From Erodium maritimum (taxonomy: Eukaryota; Streptophyta; Magnoliopsida; Geraniales; Geraniaceae), in contig OY997594.1 of assembly GCA_963921825.1 (NCBI GenBank), forward strand, positions 15,505,001-15,569,000: a DNA stretch of 64,000 nt, given 5' to 3'. The notes under the pieces were generated by a model that was given only the letters and a program-made list of their open reading frames with translations, was not told the DNA's origin and searched no databases. Every line of letters begins with the position of its first letter. Positions within the stretch are counted from its first letter, which is position 1. Made by a program: the position numbers and the translations under genes. This document shows, one piece after another, positions 1-11,180 of the stretch.

Positions 1-827
1 TATGTTTATGACTTGTGAGGGTAATCGGTAACCGGGTGTGGGAACCGAGGCTTAGTGTTCTGGTGTGATATAAGAGGACGGGCTGTGATAGCCGGAGACG
101 TTGGAAATGGTTATACTATTTTTAGGGGGTCTGATGTGTGTGTTGTGCGTGTTGCTGAGCTTTGTGCGTTGTCCACTATGTGTGTTGTGCGTGTTGTTGG
201 ACTTTGTGCATTGTCTGCTGTGTGAGCCGTGCGGCTGTCTGGCTTTGTGCATTGGGTTAAGTGAGACTTTGGCTTGTGAGAGTGTTTGGTGACTCGAGAT
301 GGTTGTACCTGATTCCTGTGTTGCAGTGCGAGTTCACACGTGTGGTCGGTTGTGAGATAACCGTAGGCGTTGTTCATTGAGAATTGTTAGGTAATGGATG
401 ACAAGAGCTAGTTGTGGAAAGTGGTATGAGTTCGGTTCGTTGTGAGTCTGTGTTACGGGTTGTGCCTGATGGAAAGCTAAGTGTTGTCTTGGAATAATTA
501 TCTTAATTTGACCTTTAATCGTTGTGCTTTACTAGTATGCCCTAATTGGACGGTTACCCGTGGTAATGAACTGTGGTTCAGAACCTTAACTACTTTTCCT
601 ACTGAGCGTAAGCTCACCCCCTTACTTTGTTGTGTTTCAGGTGTTGAATGGGATATGTACTAGCAAGATTCTCGGAGCTTGGGAGCTAGCGAGGGTTTAA
701 CTAGTGTCTAGCGACGTACCTTTATTTGTTTAAGTATTTTACCGTTGTTTTATCGAGCCGCGACTCGTGAGATTTTTTAAAGTTTTAAAAGGATGAATTG
801 AGACTGTTGGCTTTATTTTCGTTTGAA

Positions 828-860
<33 letters not shown>

Positions 861-907
861 TTAGTTCACGTCTCGAGTCCGGTCAAAACCGGATTTGGGG
901 TGTGACA
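1..907 (+). mobile_element. 3' part of a Ty3/gypsy LTR, plus orientation
   Basis: This is the 3' end of a long terminal repeat. Its last 400 bases align by eye with the end of the solo LTR at 17669-20271: both carry a block of GCTCACCCC, a pyrimidine tract and CAGGT, a line about 'outer' sequence CTCGAGTCCGGTCAAAACC, and finish in GTGACA. A degenerate direct repeat (TGTGTTGTGCGTGTTG at 139 and again at 181) lies inside. The LTR start is outside the window. No coding sequence is seen. It ends at the palindromic junction with the inverted LTR that follows. Confidence 0.7.
828..861. repeat. (ATT)n microsatellite
   Basis: About eleven uninterrupted ATT units lie just before the terminal block of the LTR. 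The equivalent place in the solo LTR at 17669-20271 has only a short TATTATTATT, so the run expanded in this copy. Confidence 0.9.
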
Positions 908-945
908 AATCCAGTTTTGACCGGACTCGAGACGTGAACTAAAAT
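858..945. repeat. Long palindrome where two LTR 3' ends meet
   Basis: Two arms of about 40 bases (858-897 and 906-945) are reverse complements with a single C/T mismatch, separated by about 8 bases (GGGTGTGA). The left arm is the 3' end of a plus-strand LTR and the right arm is the same LTR end in minus orientation, missing its terminal TGTCACGCCC. The arrangement is tail to tail. Confidence 0.9.
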
Positions 946-1419
946 AATAATTAAATAATAACGATAAAAGGAAAAATTAAACGAAATAAACCTCTGAATA
1001 CTTCATAATAGTTCCAAAATAAACAACTCCGATGAACATGAGTCAACCGTTCAAATCCAACAAATAAAAACATACTTCAGTACGAAAATAGAAGGTACGT
1101 CTCTACTAAAAGTACTCCCTCGGACCCTCAATAAGCTCCCGAGCCCTGAGACGTCCTCTAAGCCTACTCACCAACGAAACCTTTAAAATAGTAAAAGCAG
1201 AGGGGGTGAGCTTTCGCTCAGTAGGAAAAAGTAGTAAAGGAAAAGACTCCCGCTCCGTTGTCAAAATTACTCGATTAATAACACTTGTTAAAAAAAGACA
1301 ACACGAATGGAAATCAACAGGAAACCAAAGTCAATAACAACATAATCGCGTTAACGAAATAAGTCAACAACAGAATATGTAAACCAAGATACTCGATCAT
1401 CATACGCAACTTAACATAT

Positions 1420-1760
1420 CATACCGGAAACGCACATCGGCCTAGATATCTTCCCGGACACACAGTCAGCGGGGTGAAACCACATACATCATACCGGAAA
1501 CGCACATTGGCCTAGACGTCTTCCCGGAAACGCACATCGGGGTAAGCAACAATACACCATACCGGAAATGCACATCGGCTTAGGTGTCTTCCCGGAAACA
1601 CACCTCGGGGCAACAACAACATACCTCATACCGGAAACGCACGTCGGCCTAGAGATCTTCCCGAAAACGCACCCTCGGGGTAAAGTCAAACAACATATCA
1701 TACCGAAAATGCACATCGGCCTAGATATCTTCCCGGAAACACACATCGGGGTACACAAAT
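1420..1760. repeat. About 70-bp tandem repeat, five units, inside the inverted LTR
   Basis: Units begin CATACCGGAAA(C/T)GCAC at 1420, 1490, 1558, 1627 and 1699 (spacing 68-72). Each contains CGGCCTAGA, TCTTCCCGG and CGGGGT. The same unit, reverse-complemented, occurs in the solo LTR at about 19390-19720, so it belongs to the LTR family. Confidence 0.85.
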
Positions 1761-2457
1761 GATATATCATACAATAGCATACCAAACACAATACCACGAA
1801 CTCAACATACCAACAAAACTTAACGGCACAACTTACCAAGCATACCACATCGGTCTATCATTCACCCGATCATATCACAAGACAACATTCATATCACATT
1901 CAACACATTCATTTAACCAATCATGTCACAAAGCAACCATTCCTATCACATCCATCATACTTCATATAGTCTAATATGATCCTTAAATTAACCAAAGAAT
2001 ATACTATACCTCGACGTTCATTGACTAATAACCACAATTACACACAAACAACAACCAATCCTAAGGCTCGACTTGGCCACATGTGAAGCTATAGCACGGC
2101 GATTCCCATAATTGAAAGCGGTTATTCTAGTGAATCACATCCTATATGCAAACTAAGACTCTTCCAGTTATTAACGTCCTATATGCATACTATTAACATT
2201 CCTCAATTAAAAGCGGTAATTACTACTCTTCCCTACCTCGATCGCTTTCTGAACGCTTAGTCACTTCACGAGGTCCAAAAGTCTCCTCCTCCGCCAAGCT
2301 CGGGTCCAAAGTCTAGGATCACAATTAAATACTAGAATCAATAGTAATCCACAATTGGTTTAAAGAGGAAAAAAATTCCCAATTAACCCCAAAAGAGCTC
2401 GATTGTAGATAACCGTCCCAATTACTCGAAATCCAGAAAAATGGGCCCAACTTTGGT

Positions 2458-2640
2458 CTGTCACGGTTCGGGTCACGGAGCCTTGACGGACATCGTGACG
2501 GTTCGGGTCACGAAACCGTGATGCTCCCTGTCACGGTTGACGTCACGGAACCATGACGTGTGCCGTCACGGCCTCTGTCACGGAGTCGTGACGCGTTCCG
2601 TCACGATGCCCGTCACGGATCTGTGACAGGTCTGACACTG
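2458..2640. repeat. Dense TGACG/CGTCA cluster in the inverted LTR
   Basis: Within about 180 bases the pentamer core of CGTCACGG or CCGTGACG recurs roughly every 8-15 bases on both strands, with one ACGTCA-centred palindrome (GACGTCAC near 2530). TGACG is the known core of plant TGA-type bZIP binding sites; any function here is inference. The matching cluster in the plus-strand LTR is at 18545-18720. Confidence 0.75.
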
Positions 2641-3521
2641 TTCCGCCTCCTTATTCCTCCAGCTTCGATTTCACGAAAAACAACCTCAAAACCTCCATTT
2701 TTGATCTTACCAAACCTCCAAATCAGTCCTAAAACGTCTCTACTTCAAAACCCATGATGGTTCTTCATCAAAACCACAACAATCCAATTAAAATCCATCA
2801 TCTAACATCCTTTTCTCTCCATAAATCATCATCTAACACCAAAAACCTCAAAACCCAACCATGTTCATCCTTTTTCCTCAATACCCATGAACTAAAATCA
2901 ACCAAAACGAAAAAGGTTTAGAGATTCACCTTGGGAATGGAAAGGGGATGAAGAAAATGAGATTTGGGAGATGATTTGAGGTAGAAATGATCAAAAAGCC
3001 TCCTCCTTTTCCTTGTTTCTTCTTCAAGCTTCCATGGAAGCTCCTCTCTCTTTCCTCCCTTGGTAAATTCGGCCAACACACAAATAATGGCTGAAATTGT
3101 GTCCCAAACCACTTAAAACCTAACCTTGCAATGACCCAAATGCCCCATTTGCCTAAAAGCCTCTCAAGTTCAAATTTGAGGGTTTAAGGGTCATCCTACC
3201 CTCTTTCTTCTCCCCCAAGACAACATGGACACATGTCCATATGGGGACCACCTCTCTTCTTAATAAAATCCAGCACAAAAGGTTTAATAAATTTTGGCCC
3301 TTAATTAAGCGAAGTTTGACCCGAGTCTGACTTTTTTTTGCAAAAAGAGCCATTTGAAAGGAAACGGCCCAATTAAGCTAAGCGTAACGACGGCTAAGAT
3401 TTTTGGGCCCCAGAAAGGTCCCGCATGACTCCCGGAGTCATCGGTTGACTTTTCCGGCAAAAAGTCAACTTTCGTCAGAATTCACCGGTTCGACCGGGAT
3501 CGACCGGGGGTGGTTCTTACA

Positions 3522-4296
3522 ACGTAGGCACCGCAAATTCTACGGGAACGTTGTAGACAACGTAGACCTGCCTCCTGGACTCCCTTCAGATTCAGATTGA
3601 GTGGGTGGGAAAAAACGTAAGGGTGGAAAAAAATTCATGTTCTTTTTACACCTCATCTTGTAATGCTCATTTCAACAATTCCAAAAAAAATAAAATAAGC
3701 AAATAATCAATTTATTCAAACTAGTCCAATTATGTAAACAAATCTAATCCAATTCAATCGTAACTAATATAATTCCTAAATCGATAAAAGTGAAACTAAA
3801 TTAATGAAAAATAATCCAATACAAAATCTTTAAAGATTCATGCAGTTGTAGTCCAATTCAGTTCTACAACCATCTAACTATAATGCATTATCAACCCCTA
3901 AACACCATATGGGACTAATTTTCATTCAATCCCCTAAAATTCGATACCTCAATTCAATCAAAACTCTACAACTCATTAATTTTCAATCAATTCATACAGT
4001 GCCAAATCTCAATTCAAACAAAACCCTGCAACTCAGTATTATTCAATCAATCCTCTGACTTTCCAAACCTCAATTCAAACACCACAACCTAGTAATTTCT
4101 AAATCTAACTCCAATTATTCACATAATTTCCAAGCAATCTCGTAATCTTCCAAACCTCAATAATTTCAAAATCGAACACCAAAGGTTCCAATAATTTTCT
4201 CAACTCCAAAACAGACACCAGAATCAAATGAGCTTAAAACCCTTAATTCAACACCCCCCCCCCCCCAAATGAAAATCCTAAAATTAAAACCCTAAA
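3522..4296. other. AT-rich stretch without a recognisable gene
   Basis: No convincing coding region. It contains a degenerate repeat of about 60 bp (CTCAATTCAA followed by AACTC at about 3950, 4009 and 4071) and a C-run of about 16 bases near 4251-4266. A short open frame at 3540-3600 next to the LTR end has no family I recognise. Confidence 0.6.
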
Positions 4297-6002
4297 TTTA
4301 CCACTCCCGGTCAACGCAGTCAAATCTGCGAAAAACGGGAAAATTTAAAAAATTTAAGACAGACACTTAATTGAACCTAAAATGGACCCCGAGGGTCATA
4401 CCGGACTTAAGTTGACCCCGATATCGACCAAAGTGAGTTCCGGGGGACTCAGGGCAACTTTCTGATCAATTTGGGGAAAGTTGACTTTTCGCTGGAAAAG
4501 GCAACCGAGCGACGTTTTGGTCCATTCGATGACCGTTTTGGATCCAAAAAGATTAGCCGTCGTCGCAAAGGTCTTAGTTGAGCCGTTTCCTTGTAGCCCG
4601 CCAAGTTTCGTAACTTCTTGGAAAAAGTGCCCGTTCGGGGCCCGAAACGTCCGAATTTCGCGAATCTGATTGGAAAATATCTAGTAGATATTTTTCCAAA
4701 AAGGTGTGGGACCCACCTTGCCACTTGTCAAACAAGTGGTGGTGTTAGGTTTTGGGGGGGGAATTAAGAGAGATAGGGGGGTCGGCCAACATTAAATCAA
4801 AAGAGAAAAAAAATAGAAAAGAAGAGAGAAGGAGAAGGAGAAGAAGAGAGCTAGGAGTTAGGGTTTGTGTCACTATTCACGAGCTCAACCTTTGGATCGT
4901 CTCAAAGTTCGAAGATTCAAGCTCACCTCGTCTTCCTCTACGGTAATCACCAAACCGATCTTCGTTTTGTCAAGTTCTAAAATTAGGTTTTGGTTTAAAA
5001 CTATTAGTTTAGGGTTGTTTTGAGGTTGGGGGATTGTTGGAGACGTTTTGGAGACGTTTGGAGGTGAAGGGGGACGTTTTCCGGTGACCGGGAGCTCGGG
5101 GGAGCTCCGGCCACCATAGGGGGGTGGCCGGCCGGCCATGGGGTGGCTGGCCGGAGCTAGGGCCGGCCACCACCATGGTGGGCCGGGCCCACTTGAACCC
5201 TAGCAACCCACGGCCAAGTTGGTCCGGGTGGGGCCCACGTGCTCGGGTGCTCGTGTTTAGTGTTCGGGTGGTTTAGAACGTTCCCCGGGTCTTTAATCTA
5301 CAACCGGATCGAAATTTGGAATTAAAATGTGAAAGTTGTAATTGACGGGTTTAGAAACTTTAAACGCTAATTAAATGACTCGGAAGTCGGAATTCGATTC
5401 CGTCGAGTGCATAGGAACCCTTGAATTATTCTAAGACTGTAGAAACGAAAACGGGAATTTTCGGAGCCCCGGAAGGGCGTTTACAAAAACCCAGGCAGAT
5501 TCGCCACATCGGGCGAATCGGGCTTTTCCGGGTCCATTATCGACAATGTCGAGTAATTGGGAAGTTTGGGAGTGATCGACATTGTCGGGGTTACTTTTGG
5601 GCGTCAAGTTTATTAAATTCCAGTTTGTGTCTGCGGACTTATAAGTATTTAAAAATTGTGTTCTTATTAGATCGTGCAGCAGACCGAGGGAAAGGAAAGC
5701 TAGGTGAGTGACTGAGATCACGCCGGAGCCTGTTGGTTAGCTTATGGAGAAAACACACGAGGTAGGGAAAAGTATCCGGATCTCGGCCCTGACTAGGGAA
5801 AGTTAACAGTAGAATTGCATGTGACACCGGGGTGTCGTGGGTTAAGTAGGTTTATCGAATATTAGAAAGGCATGATACGGGAACGTAGCGAACCTTAGCA
5901 ATGCATGTGACACTTACTAGTGTCGTAGGAGCAGTGAACTTATCGATATTAGAATTACTGGAGGCATATGACCATGCCCAGAGGTTGATTGTTTAGTTTA
6001 TG

Positions 6003-6270
6003 TCTTGGGTGGCCATGAGAGCCCGTGTTTTACTGATGGAGTCTTGGGCAGCCATGAGTGCCCGTGGGGTTGTTGAGCCCGTGTTTTACTGATGGTGTGT
6101 CTTGGGAGGCCGTGAGTGCCCGTGGGGTTGTTGAGCCCGTGAGTTATTGTCGGTGTGTCTTGGGTGGCCGTGAGTGCCCGTGGGGTTGTTGAACCCGTGT
6201 TTTTACCGTTGGTGTCTTGGGTGGCCATGAGTGCCTGTGGAGTGTTGAACCGGTCTTGTTGCTGTTTGTT
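6003..6270 (+). repeat. About 58-bp tandem repeat in the 5' LTR
   Basis: Units start TCTTGGG at 6003, 6042, 6100, 6158 and 6215 and contain GGCC(A/G)TGAGTGCCCGTGG and GTTGTTGA. The spacing is 39, 58, 58 and 57. The solo LTR of the same family at 48199-50333 lacks this block and instead has a different repeat at 49801-49968. Confidence 0.85.
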
Positions 6271-6857
6271 GAACTTTGCTTGTGATTGTGACTGTGTTTG
6301 CCCGAGGTTAGTGACCCGACTTTGTGTCGAGAAGTTGCGTGGAGGTTGGTTGGCTTACCTGACAGGGATCGGTAAAGTCGAGCATTCTTTGGCTAACTTG
6401 ACCTGACAGGGATCGGTAGGTTGAGCGTTCTTAGGCGATGAAAGGGCAGCTCCCCTTCCGACTAGCTATCGGAAAAGTAGCTCAGTATATCGCCAACAGG
6501 TCGACCGCCTGGAGCCTGACAGGGATCGCCAAAGTGCGTGGGGCAGGCTCGAGCCCAGCCGGTTAGCAACCGGCACTGAGCAGCTGACAGGAATGCGATC
6601 CTTTGTGATCTTGTTTGGTGTGCGATCCTTTGTGATCTTGGGTGTTGCGTGGTTGTCCTTGTGTCCTTGGAAGAGGTCGTGATCGTTGTGTCGGGTCTAC
6701 ATTACGAGTCCGAGTGTTGAGTCATTTGAGGAAAGTAACGGGTTGTGTGTCAATCGGATTACTTGAGTTGGGGATAGTGATCCCCGGTGTTGGGTCGTTG
6801 TTGGTGTTATCGGCATTGTCTATTAATTATGTCGTAGTCTGTCTGTTATCTGTGGTG

Positions 6858-6896
6858 GTGAGCGAACGCTCACCCCTAACTGCTTTTCCTACAGGT
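6858..6896 (+). promoter_or_regulatory. Conserved LTR block: palindrome, Y-tract and CAGGT
   Basis: GTGAGCGAACGCTCAC is a perfect 16-base palindrome at 6858-6873, followed by CCCTAACTGCTTTTCCTA and CAGGT. The palindrome and the following tract recur at 50046-50082; shorter versions (GCTCACCCC, pyrimidines, CAGGT) occur at about 611-642, 19988-20014 and, inverted, near 1201-1220. It resembles a splice acceptor; that role is inference. Confidence 0.5.
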
Positions 6897-7147
6897 ACTG
6901 ATCACAGGACGGACTAGGTGAGCTCTCGAAGCGTGAGGAGCTAGGATCGGAGTCCGGGTTTTACTTTTGAGTCTAGTGACGTACAACTTGTACTTTGTCC
7001 AATTGTTGGGACGTATTTTAAGTTGTAAATATTATTTGATTAACTAAATGGCGATTTTAAAGTGTTTATTCAAAACAAGTTTCAATTGTTTTATTATTTT
7101 AAACGTTCGCGTTCCGAGTTCGGTTTTACTGAAATTGGGGCGTGACA

Positions 7148-7162
7148 GCTTGGTATCAGAGC
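7148..7162 (+). other. Primer-binding site (tRNA-iMet type)
   Basis: TGGTATCAGAGC at 7151-7162, three bases after the LTR end, is the classic plant retrotransposon sequence complementary to the 3' end of initiator methionine tRNA. It fixes the LTR boundary and the plus orientation of the element. Confidence 0.95.
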
Positions 7163-7740
7163 TCGAGGTTTCACGCCTCGGACTTTACGTCAATTAGGTG
7201 GGGAGAGTCGAGTCAGTAAAGTCCCGTCGTGCGTTGGGTACGCAAGTCGGAACCGTGTGTAGACCCGTTGTGTTTTGAGTCATGTTTGTGTTTGTGTGTA
7301 TGTGCAGTACGGGGTTACTGGCATACTGTTTGTGTATTGTTGCGTGAAACATTTTTAAACTGTCGCGACTCGACTCAAGGGCGCCCCTGTAGTCGAGCGT
7401 GACTGTGTTGATATCAAGTGGGTACAATGTAGTTCGGGGACGCTTGGACCGGGTTGTAACTAACTGATGTCAAGAAATGAGGTTTTTAATGAAGTGGAAA
7501 AAGTTTTAAAATTGGTTGGCCCTGTGGGCGTGGGTGACTTTGGTTGGCCCGATGGGCGTGTGTTGTTGTTGTTTGGCCGTGTCGGCTTGTGTTTTGGTTG
7601 AGGTTGAATGACTTGATTTGTCTGTGAGTCGTGGCGCGTGTGTTTGCTGAATTGGTGGTCAAGCGTGTGTGTCGTTTAAGGCAAATTTTAGGGTTAAAAC
7701 GGGTTGAGATTCGAGTTTGAAACGAGTTTGGAAAACAGGT

Positions 7741-7855
7741 CTGCGCGAGCGTCACGGATCCGTGACGGACCAGAGCGATTTGGAAAATTTTAGGTCTTCG
7801 TCACGGATCCGTGACCCCAACCGTGACGGGGTCTGCCACGGATCCGTGACCCCTG
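7741..7855. repeat. CGTCACGGATCCGTGACG palindrome cluster in the leader
   Basis: CGTCACGGATCCGTGACG at about 7751 is a perfect palindrome, and GTCACGGATCCGTGAC recurs near 7800 with a further CACGGATCCGTGAC near 7838. The cluster sits in the untranslated leader between the primer-binding site and gag, in a different LTR family from the clusters at 2458 and 18545. Confidence 0.8.
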
Positions 7856-8108
7856 TCTTTTACACCGTCTTGATTACGCAGTTTTCGTGTTGTCTTTCGT
7901 GGCTTGGTGTACGTTGTGCGGTTTAATTTAGGTTTCGCGTACGTATTATTATAATTAAAGTACAAATAGCGTGAGCGGTGTGACGTTTAGTAACAAGTAC
8001 TTTAGGGTAGACGTAGACCGTGTGAACGTTAGTGTATTTGAGCATGTTGTCTTTATATAAGTTTGCAAACTGAACGTTTGCGTGTATCCGTGCAGAGGAT
8101 ACTGACAC

Positions 8109-10343
8109 ATGGCTCGCGGCAGACGAGGACGATCAGCGGTAACACGGGACGGGCGCCCGCGCGAGGCAGGCGGGGATGGTCAGCAGGGACACCAGGACGG
8201 GTGCCCACCGTTGAGCCGGCGGAGTACGCGGAGGCCCAGGGCACTCCTGTCGGAGAAGATAGGAGGAGCGACGCGGGACCTTCTACGGGCACGCCCAGCG
8301 TCCCGCCGGTCGCAGACCCTCCCGTTACACTGCCCTGGACGAGCTGACCAGGACAGTCCAGAGCTTGGTGGCGATCATCGCCAATCGAGAGTCGGCATCG
8401 CCAGCTCCGGAGGCAGCAGCGGTCCCAGTGAGGCCCGTTCAGGCAGAGGACCATACGGCCCGGACCTTGCTGGACTTCCTGAAGCTAGGGATACCCACAT
8501 TTGTCGGGGAGCCGAACCCCGACCTAGCCGAGAGGTGGCTAGAGCAGGTCACACGGGACCTGAATACATCAGGTATCGAAGATGGCCGCCGTAGAGTGTC
8601 CTTCGCAGCTCATCAGCTGAGGGACGGCGCCTACCACTGGTGGGGGCGTGTGTGGGACAGTGTCGGGCACGACTACGACATCTTCCAAGCGGTTTTTCTG
8701 GCACAGTATTTTCCCGAGTCGGCTCGGTTGGACCGACATCGACAGTTCCTGGATCTGCAGCAGGAGGGGATGTCAGTGGCAGAATACGAGGCCAGATTCA
8801 CGGCCCTGACCAGATTCGCGCCCGAGATGGTGGCGACCGAGCAGAACTGTTGCCTGCGGTTCGAGGGGGGACTGAGACCAGTGATTCGGGATAAGGTTCT
8901 CCCCTTGAGGTTACGGGAGTATTCAGAGCTCGTGGACACCGCAGCGACGGTGGAGCAGGGTATACGGGATGCGGCCAGGACCCGTGAGGTTCGACAGCGG
9001 CCGACCAACTTTGCAGGGCCGTCCGATTCACGAGACCCAAGGAGACAGAGGACCACGGGGTTCTTCCGACCACAGGCTCATCAGGGTGGAGCAAGACAGA
9101 TGGGGTCAGTGGCGTCCGTGGGACCAGTCGCGTCAGAGAGGGGGCCGACATGCTATCTCTGCGGGCAGCCAGGCCACTTTCAGCGAGAGTGTCCGATGAG
9201 AGGAGGGCCCGCGACGCTACACGCGACCAGCCGGACAGGCCAGGGCACGGAGCCGAGGGCCGACGATTACAGGTGTTTCCGGTGCAACCGGGTTGGGCAC
9301 ACTATTGCAAGGTGCCCTGATCCAATTATGGCAGTGTCAGCGCGGCGGCCGCAGCAGTCGTCTACAGTGCAGCCGCCCAGAGGTCGCCTGCGTCAGGGGC
9401 AGCAGTCGAGGTTCTCACAGCCGTCTACGAGCGCGCCGGTTCCGAGGCAGCAGCAGAGATCAGGGTATTCAGCAGCCAGTGCGCCAGGTCAGAGGCAGCA
9501 GGCCTCGCAGGGGAGAGTGTACGCAGTTACCGACTCCCGGGCCCCAGGATCTACCACGTACCGCGAGACCATCCAGGGTACGTGTTTGTTGTATCATTTA
9601 TGGGCGTTATTCTTATTTGATATCGGGGCGTCGCACTCTTTTATTTCGTTGGGTTGTGCTGAGAGGTTGGGGTTGAGCTTAGAGCCGTTGAGTCCACCCC
9701 TGTGCCTGGACGCCCCAGTTGGGGGTGGAGTATCGTTGACTAGGGTCTGTCGTGCCTGCGAGATTAGAGTCGCTGACTGTCCTTGCTCTGGTGACCTTCT
9801 CGTGCTGGGAATGACGACCTTTGACGTGATCTTTGGAATGGATTGGCTGGCGAAGTACCGAGCCAATATCGATTGCTACAAGCGACGAGTGACAGTGTCA
9901 GTAGGCAGTACGAAGGTGACGTGTTTTATGGGTAGTAAGAGCGGGGTCCTCCTGTCGGCGTTGTCCGCCGAGGAGGAAGTATCGGCAGTACAGAGCCGAG
10001 AATTACCGCGAGTGGTATGCGAGTTCCCCGAGGTCTTTCCTGAGGAGTTGAGCGGGTTACCACCGGAGCGTGAGGTGGAGTTCGGGATTGACCTAGTGCC
10101 GGGAACAGCAGCGATATCGATGTCACCTTACAGGTTTGCGCCGGCAGAGTTGACTGAGCTGAAACGTCAGCTCGAGGAGCTTCAGGAGAAGGGATTTATC
10201 CGTCCGAGCGTATCGCCGTGGGGAGCACCAGCACTCTTCGTGAAGAAGAAGAAGAGTGGAGAGCTCCGGATGTGTATAGATTACCGGAAACTGAACTGGG
10301 TTACGGTGAAGAACCGATACCCGATGCCGAGGATCGATGACTT
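8109..10343 (+). pseudogene. Truncated gag-pol of a Tekay/Del-like Ty3/gypsy element
   Basis: The reading frame from 8262 onward is open for about 690 codons. In order it shows a retrotransposon gag domain (motif YHWWGRVW near 8630), two CCHC zinc knuckles (C-X2-C-X4-H-X4-C at 9151-9192 and 9273-9314), an aspartic protease active site (LFDIGASHS near 9612) and the start of reverse transcriptase ([12 protein letters not shown], then MCIDYRKLN). It stops in the RT domain after the [10 protein letters not shown] motif at about 10343, so most of RT, RNase H and integrase are missing. A methionine at 8109 (MARGRRGRSA) looks like the natural gag start, but reaching the main frame from it needs frameshifts; a TAG at 8260 closes the main frame upstream. 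The element cannot be autonomous. Assignment to Tekay rests on the gag and protease-RT linker style, from memory. Confidence 0.85.
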
Positions 10344-10344
10344 T

Positions 10345-10990
10345 GTTTCCCATAATCTATGTTCTTGAAATCAACAAAGAAGCTAAAGTGGCAGATTATT
10401 GGTATGTGAACTCATGGGAGTAGTTACTCCGAAAATCTCCTAAGGGACGAGAATTAGAAATTTGGGTAAACCTTCTACTCCATCTTACCCCTTTATAAAC
10501 CCTGACCTCGTCAGGGATAACTCACTTGGGTTCACAACTCGGCAAGCTTCAAAGTCAAGGATTACTACTTAGCCATTTGCAAAAGTCTAGAAAACCCCCA
10601 TTCTTCATGGGATCCTCTGATTTGGAACGCTAAACTCCCTCCCGAAATTGTTCTATTCAACTAGTTAGTAGACCTCAATGTTGTTCCCTCCAAATCATTT
10701 ATCGAAGAAAGAGGTTTCTCTATTTGCATTGCAAACTTAAAGTGTTAATTTTGCTCGCGAGTCTTTGAAGATTACTTCCATATTATGAGTGAATGTCCCC
10801 AAACATTCTCCATATGGGGCTCCATCTGTTCATGGTGGTCTATCAATTGTTGCTTTCCAAACAATGCCCAAGACTTAATCATCCATTAGCACGGTCTTTG
10901 CCCCTACAAAGTTCTGAAGCTTCACTGGCCGTGTTTCCTCTTCATAGGCTCTTGTAATCTCTGACTTTTAAGGAACACAATGGTCTTTAC
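10345..10990 (+). pseudogene. Decayed L1-type LINE: C-terminal RT / zf-RVT remnant
   Basis: With stops and frameshifts ignored, the plus strand reads like the C-terminus of a plant L1 ORF2. Seen are KVADYWYVNSWE, then KGRELEIWVNLL, then SWDPLIWNAKLPPEIVLF, a zinc-binding stretch ending FHIMSECPQTFSIWG with SICSWW, and a final segment LHWPCFLFIGSCNL plus RNTMVF. This order (W..R....G.E....L, then IWN..LPPK....W, then CP....IW, then W...RN..VF) is the zf-RVT region pattern. The gypsy gag-pol ends immediately upstream, so the two fragments abut. Many stop codons; clearly dead. Confidence 0.65.
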
Positions 10991-11180
10991 TAAAGCTCTT
11001 GAATCGATATAATTGTTTTTTTGTAAAAACTCAGCACTTGAGTTTCTTCTTGCTCCAAACCAATAAATCGGAAGTGAAACCAGTAGATTTTGTAGCTTGG
11101 TCCCTTAGCCCTCGCTCCTTGTTTTCATAAGTTTTGGTTCTATTTCTTGTTACCTTTGTACCCAAGTTACAGACTACTTA

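Larger units (their letters stand above)
906..3521 (-). mobile_element. Inverted Ty3/gypsy LTR, about 2.6 kb
   Basis: Read on the minus strand this starts TGTAAGAACC (right end at 3521) and runs to CCGGATTTG at 906. It is colinear with the plus-strand solo LTR at 17669-20271: the opening block with pairs of GTTGACTTT, the TGACG-rich cluster, the roughly 70-bp tandem repeats and the CTCACCCC block all recur in the same order. The outer 10 bases at the left are missing, and no matching duplication was found at the two ends. No internal gag-pol adjoins it, so it is a solo or partial LTR. Confidence 0.85.
4297..7147 (+). mobile_element. 5' LTR of a Tekay-like Ty3/gypsy element
   Basis: The LTR ends GGGGCGTGACA at 7147 and is followed two bases later by a tRNA-iMet primer-binding site, so this is a 5' LTR on the plus strand. 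It aligns with the solo LTR at 48199-50333 from CCACTCCCGGTCAACGC onward; its outermost bases (TGTAATAA in the relative) are altered here. It is about 0.7 kb longer than the relative because of a tandem-repeat expansion at about 6003-6260 and adjoining sequence. No target duplication can be tested because the element body is truncated. Confidence 0.85.

Noticed and set aside
101..377. Overlapping open frames on both strands near the start
   Set aside because: They are low-complexity by-products of the TG-rich direct repeat inside an LTR, with biased composition and no domain.
1489..1848. A 119-codon minus-strand frame, cysteine-rich with a repeating pattern
   Set aside because: Its repeats are the translation of the roughly 70-bp tandem repeat of the LTR; the same frame is not kept in the solo LTR copy.
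8109..8594. A plus-strand frame starting MARGRRGRSA as a separate protein
   Set aside because: It overlaps gag in another frame; only its beginning looks like the gag N-terminus, the rest is a frameshift product.
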